Below are positions 10,492 to 21,176 of a stretch of 64,000 bases of DNA, piece after piece. Where the stretch lies: assembly GCF_000226095.1 (NCBI RefSeq), contig NC_016472.1, forward strand, positions 5,828,001 through 5,892,000. Direction: 5' to 3'. Under the pieces are notes generated by a model. The model did no database searches, was not told where the DNA came from, and worked only from the letters and a program-made list of their open reading frames with translations. The position numbers and the translations under genes were made by a program. Within the stretch, counting starts at the first letter, position 1. The number at the start of each line of letters is the position of its first letter. Source of the DNA: Thermothelomyces thermophilus ATCC 42464. Its lineage: Eukaryota > Ascomycota > Sordariomycetes > Sordariales > Chaetomiaceae.

Positions 10492-11691
10492 ATGGCTTCC
10501 ACAGTCGCAACTCCGCTGGTCACCACGGTAGAGTTCATGCCTCGAGCAGCCTACGAGCCGGCAAAGCCGGGCGAGGAGGACCCTTTCCGCCATCGGTCCG
10601 CTTCGAACTCGCACAATCACCATGACCTGCATCCGTGGGGTCCCGACGTCGTCGCTGGATCGCGCGAGTTTGACGCTCTGTACGCCGAGGCCAACAACCA
10701 GTACATGTACCACCTGTGGTACTCGGACGCTCTGACGCCCTTCATGGCCACGCGCGTGCTCAGCATCGCGCCCATCAAAGACGACCTCCTAAACACGCTC
10801 CAGGAAGTCCTCAGGATTGTGCTCGAGTCGGGTGTCGCGGCCGCCCTCTCCTCGGCCCCGGGCCAGCTGCTGGTGGACTCGATGCAGCGCATCCTCGACT
10901 CGGCCACCGCCGGAGGTGAATCCGGCCCCATCTTCGTCCGCCTCGGTGCCACCTCGTTCAAGGACAGTTTTGACGTCCATGAACCCAGCACCAAGCCGGC
11001 TCCACTCCAGCCGCGCGATGCCGACATGGTGGTCCGCCGCATGCTGACCAGCGGCCGCGTCGTCGGCCGCCTCCTGGCGCTCAGCGAGCGTGTGTGGCAG
11101 GCCGATCCGGGCGAGGCTTTTGTGATCCAGCAGTGGTCCCAGGAGATCGACATGCGGCGCGAGGTCCGCGTCTTCTGCTACCGCGGCCGGGTCACGGCCG
11201 TCAGCCAGGACGCCTTCTGGAAGAAGCTGGGCTGGCGCGAGCAGTACTCGCACGGCTTCGCCCAGGCCATCCTCGACCTGTGGGACCGCGTCCGGGGTTT
11301 CCTCCCCTTCGACACATGCACCATGGACCTGCTCATGACGCCGCCCGGCAACACTACGGGCTGGAAGGCCCGCATCATCGAGTTCAACGGCTTTGGTACT
11401 CACCTCAACACGGGCAGCAGCCTGTTTCACTGGGTCAACGATGCTGACATCCTGCTGGGCGAGCGGGCCGGTCTCACCATCCGCTTCGTCGACGACTGGG
11501 AGGAGGACGGACCAACCGCTCAAGATGAGGTCGTGGCCGTCGCGGAACTGGCCGATGAGGCGCCCGACTGGCTCGAGCTGGAGAGGCAGCTGCAGGGCAA
11601 GTATTCCGACGCTCACAAGTCGGAGCAGCGCAAGGAGATGGAAAACGCCGCTAGGCTTCCCCTTCGTGGTCGCTGGTGCAGCGCTTTCTGA
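10492..11691 (+). CDS. D123/Cdc123-like ATP-grasp protein
   Basis: Single exon, 399 aa from ATG 10492; the open frame extends 54 codons further upstream, but that part is low-complexity and hydrophobic. The central region follows the D123 pattern: FVRLGATSFKDS, then VIQQWSQEIDMRREVRVFCYRGRVTAVSQ split over about 25 residues, then MDLLM and RIIEFNGFGTHLNTGSSLFHW. Family knowledge: Cdc123 is an ATP-grasp chaperone that helps assemble eIF2 in the cytosol. This copy is divergent: the usual acidic DFN element reads EFN, and the serine-proline element is ATSFKDS. It may be a paralogue with another target rather than the housekeeping Cdc123. It ends 241 bp before the copia insertion. Confidence 0.8.
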   Translation: MASTVATPLVTTVEFMPRAAYEPAKPGEEDPFRHRSASNSHNHHDLHPWGPDVVAGSREFDALYAEANNQYMYHLWYSDALTPFMATRVLSIAPIKDDLLNTLQEVLRIVLESGVAAALSSAPGQLLVDSMQRILDSATAGGESGPIFVRLGATSFKDSFDVHEPSTKPAPLQPRDADMVVRRMLTSGRVVGRLLALSERVWQADPGEAFVIQQWSQEIDMRREVRVFCYRGRVTAVSQDAFWKKLGWREQYSHGFAQAILDLWDRVRGFLPFDTCTMDLLMTPPGNTTGWKARIIEFNGFGTHLNTGSSLFHWVNDADILLGERAGLTIRFVDDWEEDGPTAQDEVVAVAELADEAPDWLELERQLQGKYSDAHKSEQRKEMENAARLPLRGRWCSAF

Positions 11692-11927
11692 ATCTGCTTC
11701 CCGCGTGTCAAAATCGAGATTGATGATAAGCAGCCGTGTATGGAATTAGTGTGTGCTCTCCCCCAAGTCTGGGTGGGACCAAGAGAAATCAAACATTTCC
11801 TTGCTACACAGTTTCCTCTCTCTATACTGTGCCACGGAGATCCAACTCCTGATTCGTAATTATGTGAGGTAATTACTTGGCCAGTTGACATCAATTAAGC
11901 AAAGACTAATTAAATATTCCAAACTTC

Positions 11928-11932
11928 CTTGT
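11928..11932. repeat. Target-site duplication of the first copia element, left copy
   Basis: CTTGT directly precedes the left LTR and recurs directly after the right LTR at 18867-18871. A 5-bp duplication is typical of LTR-retrotransposon integrase. Confidence 0.9.
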
Positions 11933-12144
11933 TGCCGAACGCAGTGATAAGCTTCCGGGAGCGTTGAAAGCAGTCTGCAATAGGTGGCTGTACAAAGGAA
12001 AAGAGTGCCTTGTTGAAACTATCTACAAAGGAGACAAAACGACTGATATTTATAGACAAAGGAGCTGGCCAAAGCGTTAAACAGCCTTATACAGCTGTGG
12101 CATATATGTGGCTAATACTCTTAGAAGCTCTATAGCTTCTAATA
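11933..12144 (-). repeat. 3' LTR of first copia element
   Basis: This is 212 bp and matches 18655-18866 with roughly ten differences, all transitions. On the minus strand the element starts TGTCAG in the other copy; here that end reads TATTAG, consistent with RIP. Confidence 0.9.
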
Positions 12145-12631
12145 TACCCCCTAGTTAAAGGCGATAGTTGTTTAACTACACTTTATAGTAATACTATTCC
12201 TAGTATTATATCCTTTATTGCTCTTACCTTGATAGTTTCTTTAAGGGGCCCTCTTTCTATATTTGGAAGTCTAAAAGAGTTAAGTATAGTAGAGTAATTC
12301 CTTTAAAGCTATAGTTTAAATATAGCTATTATAACTATAGTAGCGATAGTATTACTAGTTTTAATTATAATAATAATAGGATAATGCCTCCTACGCTTAA
12401 ATTAATAGATAACTTATTAGGTACGTTTATCGCGAATACTATAACTACTAGTAGGTTGACTCTTACTCTTATAATGCCTCGAAAGTGTAAGTATATTAAA
12501 GCTTCTATACTATAAGTATTCTAATTATATTAAGATCGTTTAAGCTGACTAAATATAGTAATATTAAAGCTAGTAAGCTTCGCAAGGTACCTTGTAGAAT
12601 GTATATATAGTTAGCTCTAGTAGGACGTTCT

Positions 12632-13168
12632 TTTGGCGAATGTTATAATCATTCTAGTGCTAGCTCCTACTACTACCATTATACCTACGGTTCCTATAAG
12701 TGTAAGGATATATATATTAATTGCCTATATGTCTAATAGTTCTTGTAATACTTATATTAATTATAATGGTAGTCCTACTTCTTATATTAGGTTAGCAAAG
12801 GATTTGACGAAGGCTTTATTAGATAGAGCTAAGGCTTCTATAAGTCTCTAAATCCTAAACCTTTACCCCTAACGTATAAGCGAATTGCTAATAGTTACAT
12901 ATAGGATCTTAAGAAGTTATATATAGTTCTTCGGAGTAACCTTAAACGCGCTAGTATAGATAATATAGAGGAGTATAAGCTTGATAAGGCTAAACTCGTA
13001 TATTTTATAAAGATTGCCTACTTTATATACGATATCTTCTACTAGTTAGGCAAGATTAAGGAGGCTTGTAATACTTGTATTAGTATGTCCGATAACGTAT
13101 TAGGTACTATATTGTCGCCTGACTAGGATAAAGGTAAGGGGAAGGCTATTAATCTTAGCAATAGCTGA
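12632..13168 (+). pseudogene. Antisense reading frame between copia pol and its 3' LTR
   Basis: On the strand opposite to pol, one frame can be read from about 12632 to a TGA at 13166-13168. It is broken only by TAG/TAA codons of the kind expected from mutated Gln/Trp. The best part, 12854-13150, has just three stops in about 100 codons; segments include KRIANSY, IDNIEEYKLDKAKLVYF and IKEACNTCISMSDNVLG. The composition is Lys/Leu/Ile-rich with Cys at the front. It follows the end of pol (about 13240, near a recognisable ADGLTK-type tail). I do not recognise the family. A second stop-free stretch of 72 codons in another frame (12633-12851) overlaps, so the true exon structure is uncertain. Confidence 0.5.
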
Positions 13169-13239
13169 TAGTAGTAGATAGAGAGTACTAGATAGTATTT
13201 TGTTTAGTGAATTTGACTTATTTTCTACCCTCTAGTTAT

Positions 13240-16200
13240 ATAAGCCTATAATTGACATCTTAAAGATTAAAGAGAGCCCTCTAGTATTTAAAGGCTTATC
13301 GGCTAAGTCGTTTAGTAAGCCTATTTACTAGTATCTAACTAGTTAGTAGATATATAGCTCTAAATATTCCTTTTGCTACTTCCTAATATAACTATATATT
13401 ATAGATATTTATATATCGTAAGTAAGTATTAATACGTTTATTCTTAGCTATTACTAGTCTTATTGTTTGCTAATTATTATAGTAGATGTTCTAAGGTTCC
13501 CTAAGCTTAAGATCGATATCTATAAATAGCCTTTTAAGTGTTATAGTCTCTCTTACTATAAGGGAGAGTATTAGACGTTCTACTTTAGTGCTTAACGTTA
13601 TAATGGTATCTTAGCATGACGCCTTTTATATAATAGGACCTCCGAATAAGAAGAAGATATATCCCTATAACGAATACTATATATCTAGATCATCTATATA
13701 TAAAGCGTCCCTAGCAATTATAAGCGTTAGACTTCCTAGCGCTTACTTGCCTTTATACTAGATTAATAGGTAAGAGCTTCTAAATAGATATCTTACTACT
13801 ATCTATACCTCTAATAAGTAGTCTAGTCCTAGGTTAGTTAGGTATTAAGAGAGTACTAAATAGGCATATATAACATCTAGACATAATATAACTATATAGT
13901 ATAGGATTAATCGAACAAGCTCCTAATACTCCTCAATCCATATACTAGTAACGCTCCTTTCGAACTTCTTAAGTTCTTTATAACTTAAGGGAGTTAGCTT
14001 ATATATACTAGGTATATCTAATATATATCTTTTTACTACCTTTCTAATATATTAATTATAGACTAACTATATCTTATATATAGGTCAGTCTTAAATTACC
14101 CTAATACCAAAGAACTAACTAATATTACCTTACTTATAGATATTATATCGAGCTTTAATTCCTTCTATTACCTACTCGGCCGCTATAGCGTTACTTTTAT
14201 AGAAGAAGACTAAGAAGTCATTAATATAGAAGATTAGGATAACACGTTTATCGTAGCTTAGGAAGAGGTACTTCTCTTTACCTAATAGTTCTATACCTAG
14301 ATCTAATAACGTTTTACAAAACTCCTTATACTATAAGAGTAGCAAGTCTCTTAAGCTATATAGAGCTCTTTATAACTCTATACATTTCCCTAGCTACTTG
14401 AATCCTTTTAGCAATTCGTAGATAACAGGATCGTCTTCTGGTCGTTTAGCGTTAAGGAACGCTTATACTATATCGAACTACTTAACTTCTAAGTCAAAGT
14501 ACGTAGTGATCGCTATTATTATACGGAACGACTATACCGCTAGAGTAGCTATATATGTACTTTCTACTAAGCTAATATCTTATAGATCTCCTTATATATG
14601 AATCCTTACCTTATATTTCTCTAAGTAACCGTCCTTATTAAACTTATACGTAAAGACCTATTTTAATGGGATAGGTCGCGCTTTTATCTACTTATATAGT
14701 ATAATCTTCTACGTTCCCCTACTCTCTAAGTTATATATCCCCTCGCGAGCTATATCTTTAAACTATTATCCTAATAGGTAGTTATATAGGTCTTACTAAT
14801 TAGTAGGAATATAAGTAAGATCGTCGATATACCAATATAGCTTATTTAGGGCTGCTCTAAAGTATATAGTATCCTTCTATCGTATAGTAGTAGCAAATAC
14901 CATATATATTGTTCTTATACTCTAGTCCTCTAGGTAAGCTTCCTATTAATTAGGTAGGTAAGTCTTATAGAACTATTACTAGAGTTTCTTTATTATATAG
15001 ATAAAGGAGTAGTAGTAATTAACCCTTTCTTTGTTTTATAGCTATTCGCTTAACTATATAGGGCCCCTAGGTATATAAGCCTTCCTCCTACCTCTACCTC
15101 TCCTTATAGGAGGTTACCAAATAGCTTTTCCTTTACTTTTACCTTCTAGAAGATATATTAGCTAATCTAGACTTTGCTTAATACTTTACTTCTCCAGCCT
15201 AGCTAGGTATAATATATTAGTAATACCGTCCCTAGCTTTTAGCTCTTCTATCAATATATTATATATATTTAACTCTTCTATAGAAGGCATTTCTCTATTA
15301 GATCTAATAGCTCCCCTACTCTCCCTAGCGTCTAATTGGCTAGCTAGCGACTAGGAAGGCTCTAATTAAAACCTTCTTACTTCCTAATAAATATCCCCTT
15401 TTCTAGTTAGCGCAGGGTAAGTCACTAAGGGCTTAGGTATATATTTAGGGGTTAAGAGTCCTTTAAAGCTCTCTATTTATTTAGTAAGTTTGTCTATTAC
15501 TTATATCTCCGCTATAAGAGTCTCTAGAACTGATTACTCGCTTATAGGCTATATATTAGAGAGCTTCTTTACCCCTAAGTCTTAACCTTGTTAGAGAGGT
15601 TAGTCTATTACTAGACTCTCTTATAATAGAGGTAGCTAAGCTACTATAATAGAGTCTTCCACTAGTTATTAGGTCCATTATAACGCTTCCTAGAGAAAAT
15701 CGCTATCCTAGGAATCTTTGCTAAGATGGAACTAAGTAACTTCCTAGCTTGCTACCGCTAGTAATGACTCTATTGGCTACTCTTTACCTAGATAGTGAAA
15801 AGTCTTCTTGTCGAAGTAAACGTTATAAGTTATAATGACCCTATCGAGCTTAGGTATCTAAATATAATAGATATTAAATATATAATATCTTATAAGATAT
15901 CTCATTAGCCTATATAATAGTACTTTAAAGTCCTTTATATGCCGCTTAGCTTTCCTATCCTCATAGAGGATATATATCTAGTATCTATATATTAAGATAC
16001 TACTCTAGTCTAGGTATAAGTTGCTAATTAATATAATTATTAAGCTAGGTTTATATTAACGAAAATACTATTTAAACTAGCTATAGAGCACTTTATTAGG
16101 AGTCCTAAATGAGTAAGTATAGCTTAGGCTTATTACGTATAAGTATACTACTACTTATACGCTTTCTAACTAGAGCTTTATAAGGAGATTCGTGCTATTA

Positions 16201-18600
16201 AGTATCTTAATTAAGCATAAGATTAGTTCTTACCCTATTTGCTTTACTAGTCTATTAGGCTTATGGGTATATGAAGGTAAGAGTTTAAGATTAATACCGC
16301 TTTCTATAGCCTAAGTCTAATAATATAATATATATCTTACTAAACTAATTATTGTAATATTATTATCCTACTTAATCTTATAGATAGTAAACCTATATTA
16401 GCGTCTTACCTAGCTCTCGAAATTCCAGATAACTCTTATAATCTAGTCTGGTAACTTTGTTATTAAGAGGAAAGAGAAGAGCTTCCTACTATACTTATTA
16501 ACAATCATAAATAGCTATTATAATCTATTAATTGCTTCGAGATAGTCAAATAGATCCTAGGCTACTTACTAGAACAGGTATATAGACTTCTACTTAGGTA
16601 GTATTTTCCTAGAGATGACCTTGCTTATATAAGTATAAGCGTAGCTCTTATACTTAATATATACCGTCCCCTTAATATAGACGTTTCTAACGTTATTAAT
16701 GAATGCTTTTAACGCTTCTAGTCTAAGGTAGCTAGCTCTTAAGTGCTAAAGATCCTTAGTATCCTCTCTTATAGTAGGTAACGCTTATATATATAACCTT
16801 CTACTATATATAGTAAATACGTTCTATAAGGATATATAAACGTTTATAATACCTACTTTACTAATTAAGATATAGTCTAGGAAGCTCGAGTAATAGGAAA
16901 GTAGCTTATATTCGAGGAATGTAAGATTATACTTATATTCTAACTTATAAAGGATAACGTCATTTTCTAGTGTTTTGAAACGTAATAAGTAGTCTAAGCT
17001 ATAATACTAAGCGCCTATCTTAGGTAATAGAGCTTCTAAGATAATATTAATATAGAATCCTTTAATAATAGTAATATTTTTAAGCATTAGGTTTTTAGTA
17101 TATAGTCTATATAGTCTATCTAGAACATTCTTAATTACCTAAGTGCCCCTCTTATTAATAGGAAAGGTCGTTATACCTACTTTAATAAACTTAGGATCTT
17201 TTACCTTAACAAATGTCGTAGGCAAAAGGAACTTCTTATCGTTAACTAAGTAGGTTATACTATATAAGTCTAGTAGAGTGCTTTCTAAAAGAGGATAGCG
17301 CCATAGAGCGACTATATTAAACGTCCTATAGTAAGTTAAGGGCTTATTAAGTAGTTAAGGGCTAATAATTAATATATTAAGGGAACTAGGATATCTTACC
17401 CCTAATTACCTAGAATAAGATAGTTCTCCCTACTTAGTGATAAGTTAATTTTTTAGTCTAGCCTACTTTAGCTTATTAAGCTCCTAGTAAATCCTCTTAT
17501 ACTCCTTATTAGAAAGGTATAAGTGTTACTTATTACTATGGATAGCTTACTTAAATATATAGTAGTCTACTAGATTCTATAGATATCTTAGATACTTATA
17601 AGAACATCTTGTATTATACTATTAACTACTATAAAAGTCTCTATACAAGTCTCCGCCTCTCTCTTTACTACTCTTCTAAGCTATAAGAAGTATTAGTATA
17701 TAAGTTATTAAGAAAATTCTATACTTCTAAGAAACTCTAGGTTATATATTATTATTAATTAGGATCTCGGCTATTATAATAAGGGTACTAAGCTCTAGAA
17801 GTAGCTATCTTATACTATTAGCAAGCTCGATTTCTATTTTCTTATTTACTACCTAGGTTAGTAAGATATATATAATAATAGCGTTAAGAAAGGTATAAAG
17901 TCCTTATATACCTTATACTTCTAAGATATTATATTAGATAACTTACTAGAAGGCGATATTAAAGTTATAAATTTAACGCTATAGATTAACTCCTAAATAC
18001 TTAGCTATATTAAGACTAGCTATATATTATATAGTAACTATTATATAGAACGTTATAATAGATAATATAAGTATAAAGTAAAGCACTTAGATAATTCCCC
18101 TAATAAGGTTAATATCCTTCTTCCTATATACTTTTATAGCTTTATAAAATTTAAAATCCATAATATATATTAACTAGCATTATAACTATCCTATCTACTT
18201 ACTAATATCTATAATATATATAATATCTTTATAAAAGGAATCTTATAGTTATATAAATTTAGCTATAATAGCTATATTAGAAGGTATTAAATCTATAGAT
18301 ATTAAAGGTAATAATCCTTCTAAGAGTTACTCCTAAAAAGCTAGGATAAGGTTATCTCTAGCTTACTTATAGGTTAGGTACTATAAAACTTTTAGATCTA
18401 GCTTATAGTCACCATTAAGGTTAATAAATCCCTATATATTAGTAAATTTAGCTTATAATTATAGTTTAATATACTATAAGTTCTAGGAACTAGGCCCTAT
18501 AAGGTATATAGAAGTCTCGATTAGGATCTTAGATATAATAGACACGTCATCGAAAGCGTATTAAAGCAGGGTAAGAGAGTTTATAATAGAAGAAGCTACT
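13240..18600 (-). pseudogene. Copia gag-pol polyprotein remnant
   Basis: This is the decayed polyprotein of the element. Recognisable parts, in order on the minus strand, are a copia-type integrase tail (15790-16020, with IPKLDRVIITYNVYFD), RT with the active-site box at 14217-14228, the segment TPLSYKELKKF, and RNase H with GYIFFLFGGPII. The RT box reads Tyr-Ile-Asn-Asp instead of the usual Tyr-Val-Asp-Asp, so the first catalytic Asp is lost by a G to A change. Stops occur throughout. Gag could not be delimited. Confidence 0.8.
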
Positions 18601-18637
18601 ACTAATATTAAAGATACGTCGGCAGAGGAGTAGTCAA

Positions 18638-18654
18638 GGCGCCGGGCTTATAAC
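18638..18654 (-). other. Primer-binding site of copia element (half-tRNA type)
   Basis: Directly inside the 5' LTR the minus strand reads GTTATAAGCCCGGCGCC. From memory of initiator tRNA-Met, GTTATGAGCCC is the complement of its anticodon arm, so this fits priming by an initiator-tRNA fragment as in Drosophila copia and Ty5-type elements, with one RIP-like G to A change. The same site follows the LTR of the second copy at 45794. Confidence 0.55.
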
Positions 18655-18866
18655 TGCCGAACGTAGTAATGAGCTTCTGGGAGCGTTGAAAGCAGTCTGT
18701 AGTAGGTGGCTGTACAAAGGAAAAGAGTGCCTTGTTGAAACTATCTACAAAGGAGACAAAACGACTGATATTTATAGACAAAGGAGCTGGCCAAAGCGTT
18801 GAACAGCCTTATACAGCTGTGGCATATATGTGGCTAATACTCTTAGAAGCTCCATAGCTTCTGACA
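18655..18866 (-). repeat. 5' LTR of first copia element
   Basis: This is 212 bp, TGTCAG...GGCA on the minus strand, with a TATAAATA box (about 18771-18778) in the promoter position. It is almost free of RIP compared with the adjoining interior. Confidence 0.9.
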
Positions 18867-18871
18867 CTTGT
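18867..18871. repeat. Target-site duplication of the first copia element, right copy
   Basis: CTTGT directly follows the right LTR and matches 11928-11932. Confidence 0.9.
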
Positions 18872-19059
18872 GACCATGGCATTGCTATTTCTTTCTATAG
18901 CTGAACACCAAGGCCCGTACTTCAATGCTGCTTCTAGGAAGATGATGTGGTGGCGCATTCTGCTGCTCAAAGGACGCATGGGCTGAATCTGATAATTGAA
19001 ACCATGATAAGCCACAGCTAAGCCGGCACGACGGGGAAGAATGGCGCAGTGGGCCGGTC

Positions 19060-20214
19060 TTATTCGGCCACTAATCGATACTCACATTGTGCCTTCACCG
19101 TCTCGTCTGAGTCAAAGTTTTTGATCAGGCAGACTTCTTCGGGCCTCTGGTTGCTGAGATAATACCAGTGATAGCCGGGGCGATATTTCGCGAACATGGT
19201 GGATCCGACATAGTCGCGTCGGACAAGGTCGGTTTCGAGGAGGTCATCTCTGGTTATCGAGGCGCCGTCGCACAGGGCCAGCGGCCAGTTCTCGACGGTC
19301 TCGGTCGGCCGCCACAAGCTGATTTGGTTGCGCTCGTCTTGATTAGTACCTGGGACTTATGCGTTGCGGAGGGTCTCGCGAGAGATGGAGCACTCTAATT
19401 ACTTGATGATTCTCAGTCTGCCCTCGAGAAGGGAGGACGCGCGGTCACCCTTCACCGTCTTGACTCGCTTAATAGCGCCGGCCGGGCTCTGATCTATTAA
19501 GGTTGGAAGACTCAGCACTGTCAGCATCATGAATCCACAATTCCCTCATCAATGCCCACAGTTTTTTTAGCGCCTCCGAAGTTATGGTCCCTCTCGGAAG
19601 AGAGAGCCAACTCACCAACATGAGCCTGCTTGGCCGGCTGCAAAGGATCGGCCGGATCGTTCATGTTCGGCGGCCTAGGGGTCTGCGATGTATCTAGGGA
19701 AGGAGTAGCAGGTGTTCCCATTTGCCTTCGCCTCTCCTGAAAGTCAGCTACTAACTGCCGTCATCCGCACAGGAAGGGAAGGAAGAATTTCTAGGAGGAA
19801 AAAACGCCAATAAAAAGAGAAAGAATGTGACAGAGATGAGGAATGAAAGACAACAAAGGAATAGATTCATCAGCTTACTCTCCAATCAAAGATTTCGACC
19901 TCGTCGGCGCCATCCACCAGTCGTTTGAGCAACGACTTGACTTCAGGCAAGTAACACTCCTCGACCTTGGACCGGGAATCCCAGTCCGAGAACGAGGTTG
20001 GGGCGGTGACATGGCAGAATCCATTGTCGTCAAGGGTGAAGGGCCGATCGGCGAGCCGAACGTCCTGGATGGTCTCGTCCACTGCCTCAAACACCAGATT
20101 GGAGGGCGCAATATCTCCAAGGTTAGGCAGATGAGATAGGATCTGGTATGGCTTTTCCTGGCGGTAAATGGGGAGGTCTCTGACATAGAGCAGCTTTGCA
20201 TGGATCGTGGTCAT
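19060..20214 (-). CDS. AsaB-like non-haem iron hydroxylase/desaturase, 268 aa
   Basis: Four exons on the minus strand: 20214-19879, 19736-19616, 19493-19403 and 19318-19060. They join in frame to 268 aa with GTAAGC, GTGAGT and GTAATT donors. Features of the family are the start MTTIHAKLLYVRD, the metal-ligand type HVDQS motif across the exon 2/3 junction, GRLRIINLWRP across the exon 3/4 junction, then WPLALCDGAS and WYYLSNQRPEEVCLIKNFDS. Relatives (AsaB, GA4-desaturase and cephem-methoxylase related proteins) carry out oxidations in fungal specialised metabolism, probably as Fe(II)/2-oxoglutarate enzymes. The gene looks intact. A copia element sits about 190 bp past its stop, and an 80-aa Cys-rich gene lies upstream on the same strand. 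Confidence 0.85.
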
Positions 20215-20933
20215 GATGGTCAATATCGGCAACTTGGAGCACAGCCTTTAGACTTGACTGCGGCAAGATTTCTGACTGCGTTCGTGTGCTGTTCGTCATG
20301 TTGACGGCTCGGAGAGGTGGCTCTTTCCGAAGCTTGAACGCTTAGGCGTAACCATCCCTCCCCCCACGCATCATTTAGGTTTATTTCGGCAGGCGCGGAT
20401 TGAGAGATCACACCTATGTCAATAATTGGTCGCTGCTCCGTGCATGTGTATAGGTGCATGTGTATATTACTCGGCATACCCCTCTTTCCTTCCTTATTCA
20501 TCAGGCTCAGCCTTCTGGCAGTATTAATATCCGAAGTTTTGGGACTTACAAACGGAAGTGGAGGAAAGAGGGGAGAGGGGGCGTGGGAGTCAGCGGAAAC
20601 TTTGACAAAGAGAAGGAAAAAAAAGGGTAGGCCACCTCAAGCTCGACACAAATTGGACCCAAGAGTACTAGTATTAGTCCAAGATAAGTAGGCCACAACC
20701 TACGTGGGGGTGACAGACTTGGAATTGATCCCAGTATAACTTGTGTTCCTCGAACCAATACAGAAACGTGAAACATCTTCTTCCCCTCGTTATCCCACCA
20801 GATTCGAAAACAGCCACTTGCGCAAATTTCCGCGCTTTGGACCCCCGATGGTCACATCCGACGGTCATTGCACACTCCTCGCCTCTACACCTGGGGCCGA
20901 CTTGCATGTGAAGAGAAGGTCCTTTGGCGTCTC
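20215..20933. other. Intergenic region upstream of the AsaB-like gene
   Basis: This should hold the AsaB-like promoter and the 3' end of the Cys-rich gene. The short open frames crossing it lack recognisable motifs and are treated as chance. Confidence 0.45.
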
Positions 20934-21176
20934 TTAGCCCGCAACAGTGGGAGCGCCGCAGCTGTTGCAAGACGAGCTTCCGCACACGGAGCATCCGCCG
21001 TTGTTGAGCTGGTTCGACCGCGCGTAGTCGGCAACAAAGTCTTCAGTGCCTGTCGCGGTTTTGGTGTCCTGATGGCTGCTCAGCAGCTTTTTCCAGGGCT
21101 GGGCGCGCGGGTCCTCTTGGGCGGCCTGCTCTGCCTTGGAGGGCCAGAGCCAGGTCGAGTCGTTGTCCGCGGGCAT
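20934..21176 (-). CDS. Small Cys-rich protein, 80 aa
   Basis: Single exon from ATG 21176. The N-terminal part is hydrophilic with STWLWPSKAEQAAQ and a Lys-rich middle. The end carries GGCSVCGSSSCNSCG, giving Cys at 62, 65, 70 and 73 in a CX2CX4CX2C pattern suited to binding one zinc or another metal. There is no signal peptide or CaaX end. Ordered composition and a clean ATG-to-stop frame argue for a real gene. I do not recognise a named family. It is divergent from the beta-lactamase-fold gene at 22151 and upstream of the AsaB-like gene. Confidence 0.6.
   Translation of the reverse strand: MPADNDSTWLWPSKAEQAAQEDPRAQPWKKLLSSHQDTKTATGTEDFVADYARSNQLNNGGCSVCGSSSCNSCGAPTVAG

Larger units (their letters stand above)
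11933..18866 (-). mobile_element. Ty1/copia LTR retrotransposon, complete in structure, RIP-inactivated
   Basis: Two 212-bp LTRs (11933-12144 and 18655-18866) bound a 6.5-kb interior, flanked by CTTGT duplications. The coding strand is minus: reading down from 18.6 kb I find an integrase C-terminal segment (15790-16020), RT (about 13990-14350) and RNase H (about 13400-13840), which is Ty1/copia order. The interior is saturated with TA, poor in CpA and TpG, but keeps CpG, which is the RIP signature. Stops are mostly TAG/TAA where Gln or Trp is expected. The LTRs escaped most of this and still contain many CA/TG. The element lies between the D123-like gene and the AsaB-like gene, about 190 bp from the end of the latter. 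Confidence 0.93.

Noticed and set aside
10789-11616. 275-codon antisense frame in the D123-like gene
   Set aside because: Shadow of a GC-rich gene; the sense strand has conserved family motifs.
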